Below are positions 42,311 to 51,437 of a stretch of 64,000 nucleotides of DNA, one piece after another. Numbering within the stretch: position 1 is the stretch's first letter; every line of letters begins with the position of its first letter. The notes beneath the pieces were generated by a model, which searched no databases, had not been told where the DNA came from, and saw only the letters and a list, made by a program, of their open reading frames with translations. Source of the DNA: Sorangium cellulosum So ce56 (GTDB lineage: Bacteria; Myxococcota_A; Polyangia; Polyangiales; Polyangiaceae); the NCBI RefSeq assembly GCF_000067165.1, contig NC_010162.1:558001-622000 (forward strand). The letters run 5' to 3'. The position numbers were made by a program, and so were the translations under genes.

Positions 42311-44440
42311 TCAGCTCGCCTGGCCCTCCGCCGGCTCCTGCCGCCCTCCGATGGCGCGCAGCAAGAGCTCGACCGCGAGCAACAGGAGCAGCAGGAGCGC
42401 GACGTAGGGCGACCCGTCGATGGATGCGGCCATGCCGCCCAGCTCCGCCGCGCGGGCGCTCTCGGCGACGCGCCTCGGGCGGAGGTCGATCTCGCGCTCC
42501 GGGACCGACACGACGCGCGTCGAGCGCTCGCCGTCCAGGGTGAGCTCGTAGAGGCCGGCGAGCGGCGGGGACACGCGCAGGCGCCGCTCGACCTCGGCGA
42601 CGGGGAGCGCCTCGCGCGACCGCGAGCCCTGCGAGGCCCCGTCGCGGTCGACCCGCACGCGCTCGACCTTGACGTCGTGGTAGCCGTCGAACGTCCACAG
42701 CTCGCCCGCGGCGAGGCGCCGCGCGCCGCCGCGGGCGCGCGCGGCGCCGACGAAGCCGTCGAGCAACGACAGGAACGCGGGCCGCAGCGCGACGTCGCTC
42801 TCCTCCGTGCCGAGGGGCAGCGTCATGAACAGCACGACGCCGCGCCCGAGCGGGCGGCGCACGAGGAACGGGGCGCCGTCCGCCCACCGGGCGAGCACCT
42901 CGGCGCCCTCCGAGGCCTCCGCGCCCAGCGTCGCCCGGCCGCGCGGGGCGACGTCGGCGAGGCCGGGCGCGGACGGGCCGAGCCAGCCCGCCGTCGCCGG
43001 ATCCACGCCGGGCACCGGGGAGGCCGACCAGCGGACGACGCCCGGGACCAGCGGCTCGAACCCGGCGCCGAGCGGCGCCGCGGCCGCGCGCTGGCCGAGC
43101 GTCAGCAGCGCGACGCCGCCGCGCTCGACCCACGCGGCGAGCGAGCGGCGCACCTCCGGCGTGAAGCCGGGCGCGTCGTCGACGATGAGCCCCGCGTGCG
43201 CGGCCAGCTCGTCCGCGTGCTCCGGGACCGAGGGCAGCGGCCTGATCTGCGCGTCCAGGTCGAGCGCCGAGAGGGCCTGCTCGAGCGGCGGCGGGCCGCC
43301 CGTCTCGACGTGCGTGGTCGCGGGGTCGACCACGACCGCGATCGAGAGCGGGCCGCCGGCGGAGATGATCGGGGCGCGGTCGTCCTCGGCGATCGCGTCG
43401 CCGCCGGTGAGCGCGGCGATCAGGATCTCGGGCGCCCCGGCCGGGAGGTCGATCGAGAGATCCTCGGCGCGCAGGGCCGGATCGAGCGCGACCTTGCCGA
43501 GCACGGCGTCGCCGGCGCGCACCTCGAGGGATCGCCCCGCCGCGGCGGAGGCGCCTGTGGCGGCCGAGCCTGCGGCGGGCGGCGCGTCCGCGCCGCCGTC
43601 TCGCTGCGCGACGGCGACGTCGGGCCCGCGCGCCGCGGTCGACGCGGCGGTGCAGACGACGCGGACGCGCGCCTTCTGGCCGGATCGATCGGCGCGCACG
43701 ATCCCGCAATCCTGGCCCGTCGCCTCGAGCTCCTGGAGCGGCACCCACGTGGCGATGTCGGGGGTGCCCGAGATGGGCGGGGCGCCGGGCGTGCCGTCCG
43801 CGAGGTCGCTGAGGAGCACGATGCGTTTGTCGCTCTGAGGCAGCCCGCGGAGCAGATCGCGGGCGAGCGCGAGGGCGCCGTCGATGTCGGTGGCGCGATC
43901 CGACGGCGTCACCGCGGCGAGCGCCTCGCCGACGGCGGCGAGGTTCGTGGTCGACGCGAGGGCGACGCGGGCCGGGGCGCCCGCGAGGACGAGCGCCGCG
44001 GCGTCGCCGGGAGCGAGGCCGCCGGCGAGCTCGCGCGCGGCCGTGAGCGCGCGCTCGAACCGCGAGGGCGCCTGGCTCGACCGCCCGTCGCGCGCGGCGC
44101 CCTCGGCGCCGTCCGGGCGCGCCCGCATGCTGAGCGAGTCGTCGACGACGATGGCGAGCGCGACCGACGCGCCGGCCCTGCGGCTGAGCGACAGGTGCGA
44201 GCAGCGCAGGAGCGGCGTCGCGCCGAGCACCGCGAGCGCGATCACCGAGACGGCCCGGGTGGCGAAGAGGGCGCGGTCCTCGAGGAGGCTCCGGCGCCGC
44301 GCCGTCGGCGGCGTGGGCGGGACCAGGCGCGCCGGCGGGAACGGCCGCTCCTCGGCGCGGCGACGGCGCAGGAGGTGCGCGGCGACCGGCGCGCCGACGA
44401 GCAGCGCGACCAGCAGCGCGCCGAGCGTGACGAAGCTCAT
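42311..44440 (-). CDS. BatA-like membrane protein with VWA domain
   Basis: A 709-residue protein. Two N-terminal membrane segments (TLGALLVALLVGAPVAAHLL and TRAVSVIALAVLGATPLL) form the BatA-type anchor. A von Willebrand A domain follows (about 95-250), with metal site DDSLS in AIVVDDSLSMRA. A large region after it may include a type-1 glutamine-amidotransferase-like fold (about 370-560). The C-terminus has a final hydrophobic helix (YVALLLLLLLAVELLL, about 680-695). The ATG at 44440 overlaps the stop of the upstream DUF58 gene. Such VWA-DUF58 pairs usually work with a MoxR ATPase, which is not adjacent here. Confidence 0.8.
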   Translation of the reverse strand: MSFVTLGALLVALLVGAPVAAHLLRRRRAEERPFPPARLVPPTPPTARRRSLLEDRALFATRAVSVIALAVLGATPLLRCSHLSLSRRAGASVALAIVVDDSLSMRARPDGAEGAARDGRSSQAPSRFERALTAARELAGGLAPGDAAALVLAGAPARVALASTTNLAAVGEALAAVTPSDRATDIDGALALARDLLRGLPQSDKRIVLLSDLADGTPGAPPISGTPDIATWVPLQELEATGQDCGIVRADRSGQKARVRVVCTAASTAARGPDVAVAQRDGGADAPPAAGSAATGASAAAGRSLEVRAGDAVLGKVALDPALRAEDLSIDLPAGAPEILIAALTGGDAIAEDDRAPIISAGGPLSIAVVVDPATTHVETGGPPPLEQALSALDLDAQIRPLPSVPEHADELAAHAGLIVDDAPGFTPEVRRSLAAWVERGGVALLTLGQRAAAAPLGAGFEPLVPGVVRWSASPVPGVDPATAGWLGPSAPGLADVAPRGRATLGAEASEGAEVLARWADGAPFLVRRPLGRGVVLFMTLPLGTEESDVALRPAFLSLLDGFVGAARARGGARRLAAGELWTFDGYHDVKVERVRVDRDGASQGSRSREALPVAEVERRLRVSPPLAGLYELTLDGERSTRVVSVPEREIDLRPRRVAESARAAELGGMAASIDGSPYVALLLLLLLAVELLLRAIGGRQEPAEGQAS

Positions 44441-45396
44441 CGGCGCACCTCGGCGATCGCCTGCACGAGCGCGCGGACGACGTCGGTCGGAGGATCGGCG
44501 CTCGTCGCGCGGAGCAGACGGCCGCCGCGCGACGCGAGCGCCCGCGACCAGGTTTCGGCCAGGGCGGCGAGGCGCGCCTGGTACTGCGCGCGGACCGCGC
44601 CCGCGTCGGCCTCCACGACCGCGCCGCCCTCCAGGGCGCGCAGGCGCACGTTGCCCTCGAAGTCGAGCGTCGCCTCGCTGGGATCGAGGACCTGGAGCGC
44701 GATCAGCGTGCGGCCGCCGGTGCTCAGCGACGTGAACGCCGAGAGCGCGCGATCGGCGCCCGACGGGGCCGCGCCGGATTCATGAGCAAGATCGATGAGA
44801 TCCGAGATGAGGAGGACGACGGCGCCGCGGCGGGCCTTCTTCGCGATGGGCGCGAGCGCGCGCTCGACGGCGCCGCCGTCGCTGCTCCAGTCCTGGGCGG
44901 CGGAGGTGGCCTCGAGGGCGCCGACGATGCGCTCGAACGCCTCGCGCCCCGCCATCGCGGGCAGGCCGTGGGTGCCGGCGCCGCCGAGCCAGGCGAGCCC
45001 CACCGGGTCGCCGGTGGCGAGCGCGACGCGGGCCATGGCCGCGGCGATGAGCGCCGCGTAGGCCAGCTTGGCGCCGGGCGCGCGCCGGCCGCGGTAGGAC
45101 ATCGAGGCGGTCGCGTCGACGCACAGCCACAGGGCGCGATCGGTCTCGGTCTCGAACTCGCGCACCATGAGGCGATCGTGGCGGAGCAGGGCGCGGCGAT
45201 CGAAGAAGCGGAGATCGTCGCCGGGCACATAGGGCCGCTGGCCGCCGAACTCGACGCCCGCGCCCTTGCGGACGCTCCGGTGCATGCCGGCGTAGACGCC
45301 CTCGGCGACGGCGCGCGACTTGAGGCGGAGCGGGGCGAGCCCGCCCCAGTCGATGGGGAACGCGGCGAGCGAGGCGCGGTCGGAGGCGAGCGGCAC
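44437..45396 (-). CDS. DUF58 domain protein
   Basis: A 319-residue protein with the DUF58 signature (GVEFGGQRPYVPGDDLRFFDRRAL, in two blocks). The VWA-like segment WLCVDATASM has a partly conserved metal site. No signal peptide is visible. The start is GTG at 45396. The stop overlaps the ATG of the BatA-like gene (ATGA). This is the common pair found with MoxR ATPases, possibly acting in folding or envelope assembly. Confidence 0.87.
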   Translation of the reverse strand: MPLASDRASLAAFPIDWGGLAPLRLKSRAVAEGVYAGMHRSVRKGAGVEFGGQRPYVPGDDLRFFDRRALLRHDRLMVREFETETDRALWLCVDATASMSYRGRRAPGAKLAYAALIAAAMARVALATGDPVGLAWLGGAGTHGLPAMAGREAFERIVGALEATSAAQDWSSDGGAVERALAPIAKKARRGAVVLLISDLIDLAHESGAAPSGADRALSAFTSLSTGGRTLIALQVLDPSEATLDFEGNVRLRALEGGAVVEADAGAVRAQYQARLAALAETWSRALASRGGRLLRATSADPPTDVVRALVQAIAEVRR

Positions 45397-45651
45397 GGTG
45401 TCGCTTCTTAGCCTGGATCCACCGGGCGATCACCTCGGGGCAGCGGCGCGTCGGCGCTGCGGGGGGACGCGCGGCAGCCGTGCGTCGGCGCTGTCGGTGG
45501 ACGCGCGGCGGCCGTGCGCCGGCGGCGCGCCGAGCCGCGCTCGGGGACGCTCCTGGGCTCCCTCCCTCGCGCGGCTTTCTCGTGGGCTTTCCCGTTCTTC
45601 CGGGGGCGAGGGCTTGCCGAGGCGACGCCCGCCGCGCATCAGCTCCGTGGA

Positions 45652-47511
45652 ATGGCTGACGAGAAGAGGCCGGCGTCGCGCGCGTGGCTCGGGTACCTGC
45701 TGATCGCGGTCGGGATCCTGGTCCTTTCCGGGATCGTCAGGTCACGAGGGCGCCCGCTCGTGCCGTACGACGAGGCGGTCGCCGAGGTGCGGCGCGGGGA
45801 GATCTCCGCGGCGATCGTGAAGCCCGACGAGATCGAGCTGGTCCGCCGCGAGAGCCCGCAACGACCGGAGGAGCGCGTCCGCGTGACGCGGCTGCCCGGC
45901 GTCGAGGACGAGCCGCTCGTGAGGGCGCTGCTCGACAAGCAGGTCCGCATCGAGGCGAAGAGCCCCCAGACGTCGGTGTGGATGCAGGTGGCGATCTGGA
46001 TGTTGCCGCTCGTCCTCATCAACGCGGCGTTCTTCATGATGCTGCGGCGGGCGGGGCAGGGGGCTGGCGGGCCGCTCGGGTTCCTGCGCAGCAAGGCGAA
46101 GATCTACGATCGATCCAGGCAGGATCCGGTGCGCTTCTCGGACGTGGCCGGCGTCGACGAGGCCAAGGACGAGCTCGTCGAGGTGGTCGACTTCCTCAAG
46201 GAGCCCTCGAGGTACCGCTCGCTGGGCGGGCGGATCCCGCGCGGCCTCCTGCTCATCGGGCCGCCGGGCACCGGCAAGACGCTGCTCGCGCGCGCGGTGG
46301 CGGGCGAGGCGAACGTGCCGTTCTTCTCCCTGAACGCGAGCGAGTTCGTCGAGATGTTCGTGGGGCTCGGGGCCGCGCGGGTCCGCGAGCTCTTCGAGGA
46401 GGCGCGCAAGAGCGCGCCCAGCATCGTGTTCATCGACGAGATCGACGCGGTGGGCAGGACCCGGGGCGGCCTCGGCGCCCTCGCGACCCACGACGAGCGA
46501 GAGCAGACGCTCCACCAGCTCCTCGCCGAGCTCGACGGCTTCGACGCGCGCACCACCGTGATCCTGATGGCCGCCACCAACCGCCCCGAGGTGCTCGATC
46601 CGGCCCTCCTGCGGCCCGGGCGCTTCGATCGCCAGGTCATCGTGGATCGGCCCGATCTGCGGGGCCGCGAGGCGATCCTTGCCGTCCACGCGCGGCGGGT
46701 GCCGCTCGCGAGCGGCGTCGATCTCGGGCTCGTGGCGCGCCGCACGCCGGGCATGGTCGGCGCCGATCTCGCGAAGATCGTCAACGAGGCCGCGCTGGCC
46801 GGGGCGCGGCGCGGCGCAAGGGAGATCGGACAGGCCGATTTCGACGAGGCGCTCGATCGCTCGCAGCTCGGGCTCCGGCGCCGCGGGCAGATCATGACCG
46901 CGGAGGAGCGGCGGCGCGTGGCTTACCACGAGGCCGGGCACGCCCTCGTCGCGCTCGCGCTGCCGGCCGCCGATCCGGTGGAGCGGGTGTCCATCGTGGC
47001 CCGCACGATCGGCGCTCTCGGCGTCACGATCCAGGTGCCCCGCGACGAGCGACAGCTGGTCACCGAGCAGGAGATCGAGTCGCGCGTCACGGTGATGCTC
47101 GGCGGCAGGGCGGCGGAGGAGCTCGCGCTGGGGCAGGTGTCGAGCGGCGCGCACGACGATCTCGGGCGCGCCACGGCGCTCGTCCGCGAGATGGTGACCC
47201 GCCTCGGGATGAGCCGGCGCCTCGGGCTGGCCGCGCTCGCGCGCACCGTCGGCGCGCCGATGCTCGGCGTGCTCCAGGAGGAGCGCACGTGCAGCGAGGC
47301 GACCGCCCGCGAGGTCGACGAGGAGGTGAGGGAGCGGCTCGGCGAGATGTACCTGAAGGCCAAGCAGCTGCTCGTCGATCGCCGCGAGGGCCTCGAGGCG
47401 GTCGCGGAGGCGCTCGTGCTCAAGGAGACGCTGCGCGGCGAGGAGCTGGAGGAGATCGCGGCCGTGTCGACGCGGCGGAAGATCGCCGTGGGCCCGCCGA
47501 GCGCGGCGTGA
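45652..47511 (+). CDS. ftsH: ATP-dependent zinc metalloprotease FtsH
   Basis: A 619-residue FtsH. Two transmembrane segments (LGYLLIAVGILVLSGIV and VAIWMLPLVLINAAFFMML) flank a short periplasmic domain. The AAA domain has Walker A GPPGTGKT, Walker B IVFIDEIDAVG, pore motif FVGLG and second-region-of-homology Arg residues in RPGRFDR. The protease zinc site is HEAGHALV (about 424). The C-terminus ends at residue 619 with a basic tail. It degrades membrane and regulatory proteins. The ATG at 45652 is the first codon of the family-like sequence; the ribosome-binding site is weak. It is probably one of several FtsH paralogs, as is common in myxobacteria. Confidence 0.95.
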   Translation: MADEKRPASRAWLGYLLIAVGILVLSGIVRSRGRPLVPYDEAVAEVRRGEISAAIVKPDEIELVRRESPQRPEERVRVTRLPGVEDEPLVRALLDKQVRIEAKSPQTSVWMQVAIWMLPLVLINAAFFMMLRRAGQGAGGPLGFLRSKAKIYDRSRQDPVRFSDVAGVDEAKDELVEVVDFLKEPSRYRSLGGRIPRGLLLIGPPGTGKTLLARAVAGEANVPFFSLNASEFVEMFVGLGAARVRELFEEARKSAPSIVFIDEIDAVGRTRGGLGALATHDEREQTLHQLLAELDGFDARTTVILMAATNRPEVLDPALLRPGRFDRQVIVDRPDLRGREAILAVHARRVPLASGVDLGLVARRTPGMVGADLAKIVNEAALAGARRGAREIGQADFDEALDRSQLGLRRRGQIMTAEERRRVAYHEAGHALVALALPAADPVERVSIVARTIGALGVTIQVPRDERQLVTEQEIESRVTVMLGGRAAEELALGQVSSGAHDDLGRATALVREMVTRLGMSRRLGLAALARTVGAPMLGVLQEERTCSEATAREVDEEVRERLGEMYLKAKQLLVDRREGLEAVAEALVLKETLRGEELEEIAAVSTRRKIAVGPPSAA

Positions 47512-47543
47512 GCCTCAGGCCGCGCGCCGCCGGCGCCTGAGGC
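47512..47543. terminator. Hairpin between convergent ftsH and MYXO-CTERM genes
   Basis: A 9-bp perfect stem (GCCTCAGGC/GCCTGAGGC) with a 14-base loop overlaps the end of the minus-strand gene and lies one base after the ftsH stop. It probably serves both genes. Confidence 0.6.
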
Positions 47544-48960
47544 CGCCCGCGAGCGCGGCGAGCGACAGGCCGGCGGCCGCCCACGCCCGGCCGCCGGCGC
47601 TCCCGCGCGGCGCGCCCACGGCCGAGCGGCAGGCGCAGCCGCCGTCCTCCTCCGCGAGCTCGCCGCCGCCTGCCGGGGCCTCCGGCTCGCCGACGCCGAT
47701 CCCTCGCACCGCGATCCTCTGCACGGGCCGGTCGGGGTCGTTGGACTCGACGAGGACGGTCGCCGCGAATTCGCCGCTGGCCTTGGGCGCGAAGCGGATC
47801 GCGAAGTCGACCTCCGTTTCCGGGTCGATCCCGAGCGCCGCGTCCGCGAGCTCGAAGCTCTCCGCGTCGTCGGTCGTCACGACGGCGTCGAGCAGCGCCT
47901 CCCCCGCATTCGACAGCCGGACGAGCTCCACGTTGGCCTGCCCCACCTCCACGGCGCCGAAATCGATCTCCTGCTTGTCCAGCGCGAGGTCCGGGAGCGG
48001 CACATGGACGCGCTCGCTCTCGAAGACCCATTCGTGCTCGGTGTACGGGAAGGCGAGCGGGATGTCGGCGAGCGGGATCGACCATGAGCGGCCGAGCAGG
48101 CTGACGCTGAACGCGGGGACCAGGTGGAGCGTGCCGTCGTACCGTACCGAGCCCTCCGGACGAACGTTGAGCTCGACCGACGGGCCTCCCAGGTAGTCCA
48201 CGGAGGAGGCTCCGGCTTCGGAGGTGATGTCGCCTCCGCTCACCGTCGCCTGATCGAGCGTCTCGATGGCCACGCGATGGGTCGTGTAGCGGGCCGCGAC
48301 GTCCATCGCGATGTCGAGCTCGAACCTCCCGTCGATTCCGGGGATCGAGCCGCCGATGAGGTCGCCGAGCGATACGGACGCAACGCGCTGCAGCGCTGTG
48401 GATCTCTCCAGCGTGATGCCCGGCTCCCAGCCCCAGGCGTCGAACTGCTCTCCGGCGTGCACCTGGAAATCGACCTGGGGCACATAGGGAATATCGCCCG
48501 TCCAGTCGAAGTCCTGGCCCAGGACGGAAATGCTGATGTGTCCCTGTGCGCTGACGTCGAGTCCGACATCGCAGCTGAACGCGCCTCCATCCGGGGCGCC
48601 TGGTGCCTTGAGCGCGAGCGCCTCTGGCCAGGACGCCTCGAGCGCTCCGCTCAACGAGACCTGGGTGCTGGCGTAGACCGCGGCCCCGAGGCTGACTTGC
48701 AGCGGTGAGCCCGGCGGGACCCAGCCTGTATCGAAGTCGAGCCCGAGCGGGATGGCGACTTTGCGCTGGAACGTGAGCGGTCCCCGCGCGCACTGGAGCG
48801 GGTCGTCCGCGCACGGCACGGCGAGCGAGTCGTAGGCCGAAGCGGCCGCGGGGGCGAGGAGGGCGAGCGCGGCGGCGACGCAGGGGAGAGCGCGCCGCCG
48901 CCGGGGCCGAGCAGAGCGGAGTGCCGCGAGGGCAGCGCCGCCGGACAGCAAGGAACGCAT
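47515..48960 (-). CDS. MYXO-CTERM surface protein with choice-of-anchor (ASPM/Hydin-like) domain
   Basis: About 480 residues from the ATG at 48960 (an upstream ATG at 48996 adds 12). A signal peptide is visible (ALPCVAAALALLAPAAASA). The body has beta-rich segments. Near the C-terminus (about 325-430) a choice-of-anchor D-like domain reads EIDFGAVEVGQANVELVRLS and FAIRFAPKASGEF. It ends with a Gly/Glu linker, the Cys pair CACRS, a hydrophobic segment and RRRRR, the pattern of MYXO-CTERM sorting signals processed by myxosortase. The product should be attached at the cell surface. Its function is unknown. Confidence 0.82.
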   Translation of the reverse strand: MRSLLSGGAALAALRSARPRRRRALPCVAAALALLAPAAASAYDSLAVPCADDPLQCARGPLTFQRKVAIPLGLDFDTGWVPPGSPLQVSLGAAVYASTQVSLSGALEASWPEALALKAPGAPDGGAFSCDVGLDVSAQGHISISVLGQDFDWTGDIPYVPQVDFQVHAGEQFDAWGWEPGITLERSTALQRVASVSLGDLIGGSIPGIDGRFELDIAMDVAARYTTHRVAIETLDQATVSGGDITSEAGASSVDYLGGPSVELNVRPEGSVRYDGTLHLVPAFSVSLLGRSWSIPLADIPLAFPYTEHEWVFESERVHVPLPDLALDKQEIDFGAVEVGQANVELVRLSNAGEALLDAVVTTDDAESFELADAALGIDPETEVDFAIRFAPKASGEFAATVLVESNDPDRPVQRIAVRGIGVGEPEAPAGGGELAEEDGGCACRSAVGAPRGSAGGRAWAAAGLSLAALAGGLRRRRRAA

Positions 48961-49065
48961 GAGAACGATTACCACGATCCTCGCGCTCCACGCCATAGCC
49001 GCAGCCCCCCGATGGCGGCGCGCCAGGCACGTCCCAGCTGCGTTTCAGCTGCGTTCCAGCGCGCC

Positions 49066-50334
49066 CTAGCGCGCCCCGAACAGCGTGCCGACCACGATGC
49101 CGGCGGCCGCGCAGAGAATGGCCACCACGGTCCAGAGGATGAGCTCACGCGATGTGCCGCCCGCCGGCGGCGCAGGGCCAGCGGGCGTCTCGCGGACCGC
49201 CGCGGCCGCGCTTTCGGGCAGCGCTCTCCTCACCGTGCTCGCCACCGTGCTCGCCACCGCGCTCTCCGGACGCGTGACCGGATCACCGACGTGGTCAACA
49301 TGGCCGACGCCCGAGGCGGAAGCACCGTCCTGGAGGGGCGCGGCGTAATCCAGGCCGGTCCGCTCGAGCGCGAGATCGGTGATCGAGACGGCGTCCGCGA
49401 GGCTCGCGGGGGTGTGGTGCACGACGCGCCGTTCTTCTCGGCAGGCGCGCAGGGCGTCGGCGAATGCCCTGGCGCTCGGGTGCCGCTCGGAAGGGCTCTT
49501 GGCGAGGGCCCTCAGGATGACCGCCTCCAGGCCGGCCGAGATGAGCCCGGAGCGCTCGCTGGCGCGCGGCGGCAGGGGCTGCTCGGCGATCTGCGCCGTC
49601 ATCACGGCGATGGGCGTCCGCTTGCTGAACGGCACGGCGCCGACCGCCATCTCGTAGAGGATGCAGCCGAGCGCGTAGATGTCGCTGCGCGGATCGACGT
49701 CCTCCCCGCGCACCTGCTCCGGCGCCATGTACTCCGGCGTCCCGAAGATCATGTCCTTCTCGGTGAGCCCGGTCGTCTGCTGTTCGCCGTGCACCACCTT
49801 CGCGAGCCCGAAATCGACAACGCGGACGCGGCCGGCGAAGGGAGACGGCGCGGCGCCCGCGCGCCCGTCCGGACGCTCGATGAGCACGTTGGCCGGCTTG
49901 AGATCGCGGTGCACCACGCCCGCCGCGTGCGCTGTCTCCAGCGCGGCGCAGATCTGCAGGGCGATCTCGATCGCCACGTCGATCTCGATCGGCGCGTGGT
50001 CCCGCAGGAGCTCCTCGAGCGAGCTGCCGTCGATGTGCTCCAGCGCGATCACGAGGAGCCCGCCCTCCTCGACGAAGTCGAGCATCCGGACGACGTGAGG
50101 GCCCTCGACGCGCTCCAGGATGGCGGCTTCCCGGTGATAGCGCCTGAAGATCTGGGGCGTGCCCGAGAGGTGCCTGTGGATCACCTTCAGCGCGACGCGC
50201 TGGCCGTCCTCGTCGCGGGTGGCGCGGTAGACGACGCCGGAGGCCCCCTCGCCGATGACGGACTCGACGGTGTACCGCGACGCGACGCCGTGCCCGGCGG
50301 GCAGGCGATCGGGCGCGGGCTGCTGCGAGGTCAC
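49066..50334 (-). CDS. Membrane-anchored Ser/Thr protein kinase
   Basis: 422 residues. The kinase domain (about 20-290) has GEGASGVVYRA, VALKVI, HRDLKPANVLI, DFGLAK and GTPEYMAPEQV and should be active. A linker follows, and then one C-terminal transmembrane segment (LILWTVVAILCAAAGIVVGTLFG, in two parts) with almost nothing outside. The start is GTG at 50334, overlapping the stop of the upstream LysM gene (GTGA). A longer frame continues upstream but lies inside that gene. The pairing suggests that a LysM cell-wall protein and the kinase are made together. Confidence 0.92.
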   Translation of the reverse strand: MTSQQPAPDRLPAGHGVASRYTVESVIGEGASGVVYRATRDEDGQRVALKVIHRHLSGTPQIFRRYHREAAILERVEGPHVVRMLDFVEEGGLLVIALEHIDGSSLEELLRDHAPIEIDVAIEIALQICAALETAHAAGVVHRDLKPANVLIERPDGRAGAAPSPFAGRVRVVDFGLAKVVHGEQQTTGLTEKDMIFGTPEYMAPEQVRGEDVDPRSDIYALGCILYEMAVGAVPFSKRTPIAVMTAQIAEQPLPPRASERSGLISAGLEAVILRALAKSPSERHPSARAFADALRACREERRVVHHTPASLADAVSITDLALERTGLDYAAPLQDGASASGVGHVDHVGDPVTRPESAVASTVASTVRRALPESAAAAVRETPAGPAPPAGGTSRELILWTVVAILCAAAGIVVGTLFGAR

Positions 50335-51308
50335 CGCCCACCGCCCGCGTCCGCGGGGATCGGCGGCGCGGGGTCGGGCGAAGGCGCCCTGAGGTGCAGC
50401 TCCGTCGACGAGGTGCAGGCGCGCACGATCTTCGGGCTGAGCTCGATGGGATCGAGTCGCGCGGCGGGGTCGGCCTCGCGCCACGCGGCGCACGCGGTCT
50501 CGGCGAGCCCGGTGGCGTCGAGCGCGACGTAGGCCTCGAGCAGGTGCCGCTGCAGCGTGGCGATCTGCACCCGGGCGAGATCGCCGTAGCCGAGCAGGCG
50601 GCTCGCCCGCGCCACGGCGTCGATGTAGCGGCCGCTCCGCACGTCGCCGGCGAGCTGCGGCAGCTCGGCGTCGACCCGGCGCTGGGCGTCGCGCGCGCGG
50701 CCGGCCCCCTCGGAGCGCACCAGCGCGCCGGAGCTCGCGGCCTCGGCCTTGCCCTGGGCCGTGAGCGGCAGATCCGTGAGCGGGACGAGGATCACCATGC
50801 CGCGGCGCAGCGGGCGCTGCTTGAGGTGGTTGTACTTGTCGAGCATCCACGCGTGGTCCCGCTTGCCCAGGAAGCGATAGGCGATGGTGAGCAAGGTGTC
50901 GTGCTGGCCGACGACGTACCGCAGGTTGTACGGCACGATGATCTCCTGCCCGTCGGTCGGCTCGAGCCAGGGCCACGTGTCGTTCGAGATCGCGAGGACG
51001 TCGCTCCGGTCGGCGGTGCCGAGCAGCCGCTCCGCGAGGATCGCCCAGGTCTCGCCCGCGGTGACGCGGTGGTGGCCCAGCGCGGGCACCTCCAGCCGCA
51101 GGCCGGGCATGATCGGCACGCCGGCGCCCGCGTCGAGCGCGTTGGCGGCGACGAGCACCTGCTCCATCTGCACGCGCCCGTAGGTGCGCTCCGCGATCTG
51201 CGCGAGCGTCTCGCCCTCGCGGACGACGTGCGGGAACGCCGCCGCGGCGCTGCCGACCAGCGTCGTCGCCGCGAGGGCGCCCACGGAAAACCAAGCTCGC
51301 CGAGGCAT
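50331..51308 (-). CDS. Exported LysM-repeat protein
   Basis: 325 residues. A signal peptide (FSVGALAATTLVGSAAAA) is followed by three LysM-like modules. They begin HVVREGETLAQIAERTYG (about 27), HRVTAGETWAILAERLLG (about 79) and YVVGQHDTLLTIAYRFLG (about 131). A helical C-terminal region (about 190-325) follows. LysM domains bind peptidoglycan, so a periplasmic, cell-wall-associated role is likely. No hydrolase motif is seen. The Ser/Thr kinase gene follows with a 4-base overlap. The OmpA-like gene is divergent, 129 bp away. Confidence 0.87.
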   Translation of the reverse strand: MPRRAWFSVGALAATTLVGSAAAAFPHVVREGETLAQIAERTYGRVQMEQVLVAANALDAGAGVPIMPGLRLEVPALGHHRVTAGETWAILAERLLGTADRSDVLAISNDTWPWLEPTDGQEIIVPYNLRYVVGQHDTLLTIAYRFLGKRDHAWMLDKYNHLKQRPLRRGMVILVPLTDLPLTAQGKAEAASSGALVRSEGAGRARDAQRRVDAELPQLAGDVRSGRYIDAVARASRLLGYGDLARVQIATLQRHLLEAYVALDATGLAETACAAWREADPAARLDPIELSPKIVRACTSSTELHLRAPSPDPAPPIPADAGGGR

Positions 51309-51437
51309 CACGCCGCCGAGGGTACCAGGGGATCGCGCGCCGTGGGACGGCTCGCGACCGCTCGCGCGGCGGCGCGCGGGGAACGTTTGCCACGATTTCG
51401 TCGCGCCCGTGATTTCGTGCCAGAGTGCCCGCGACGC

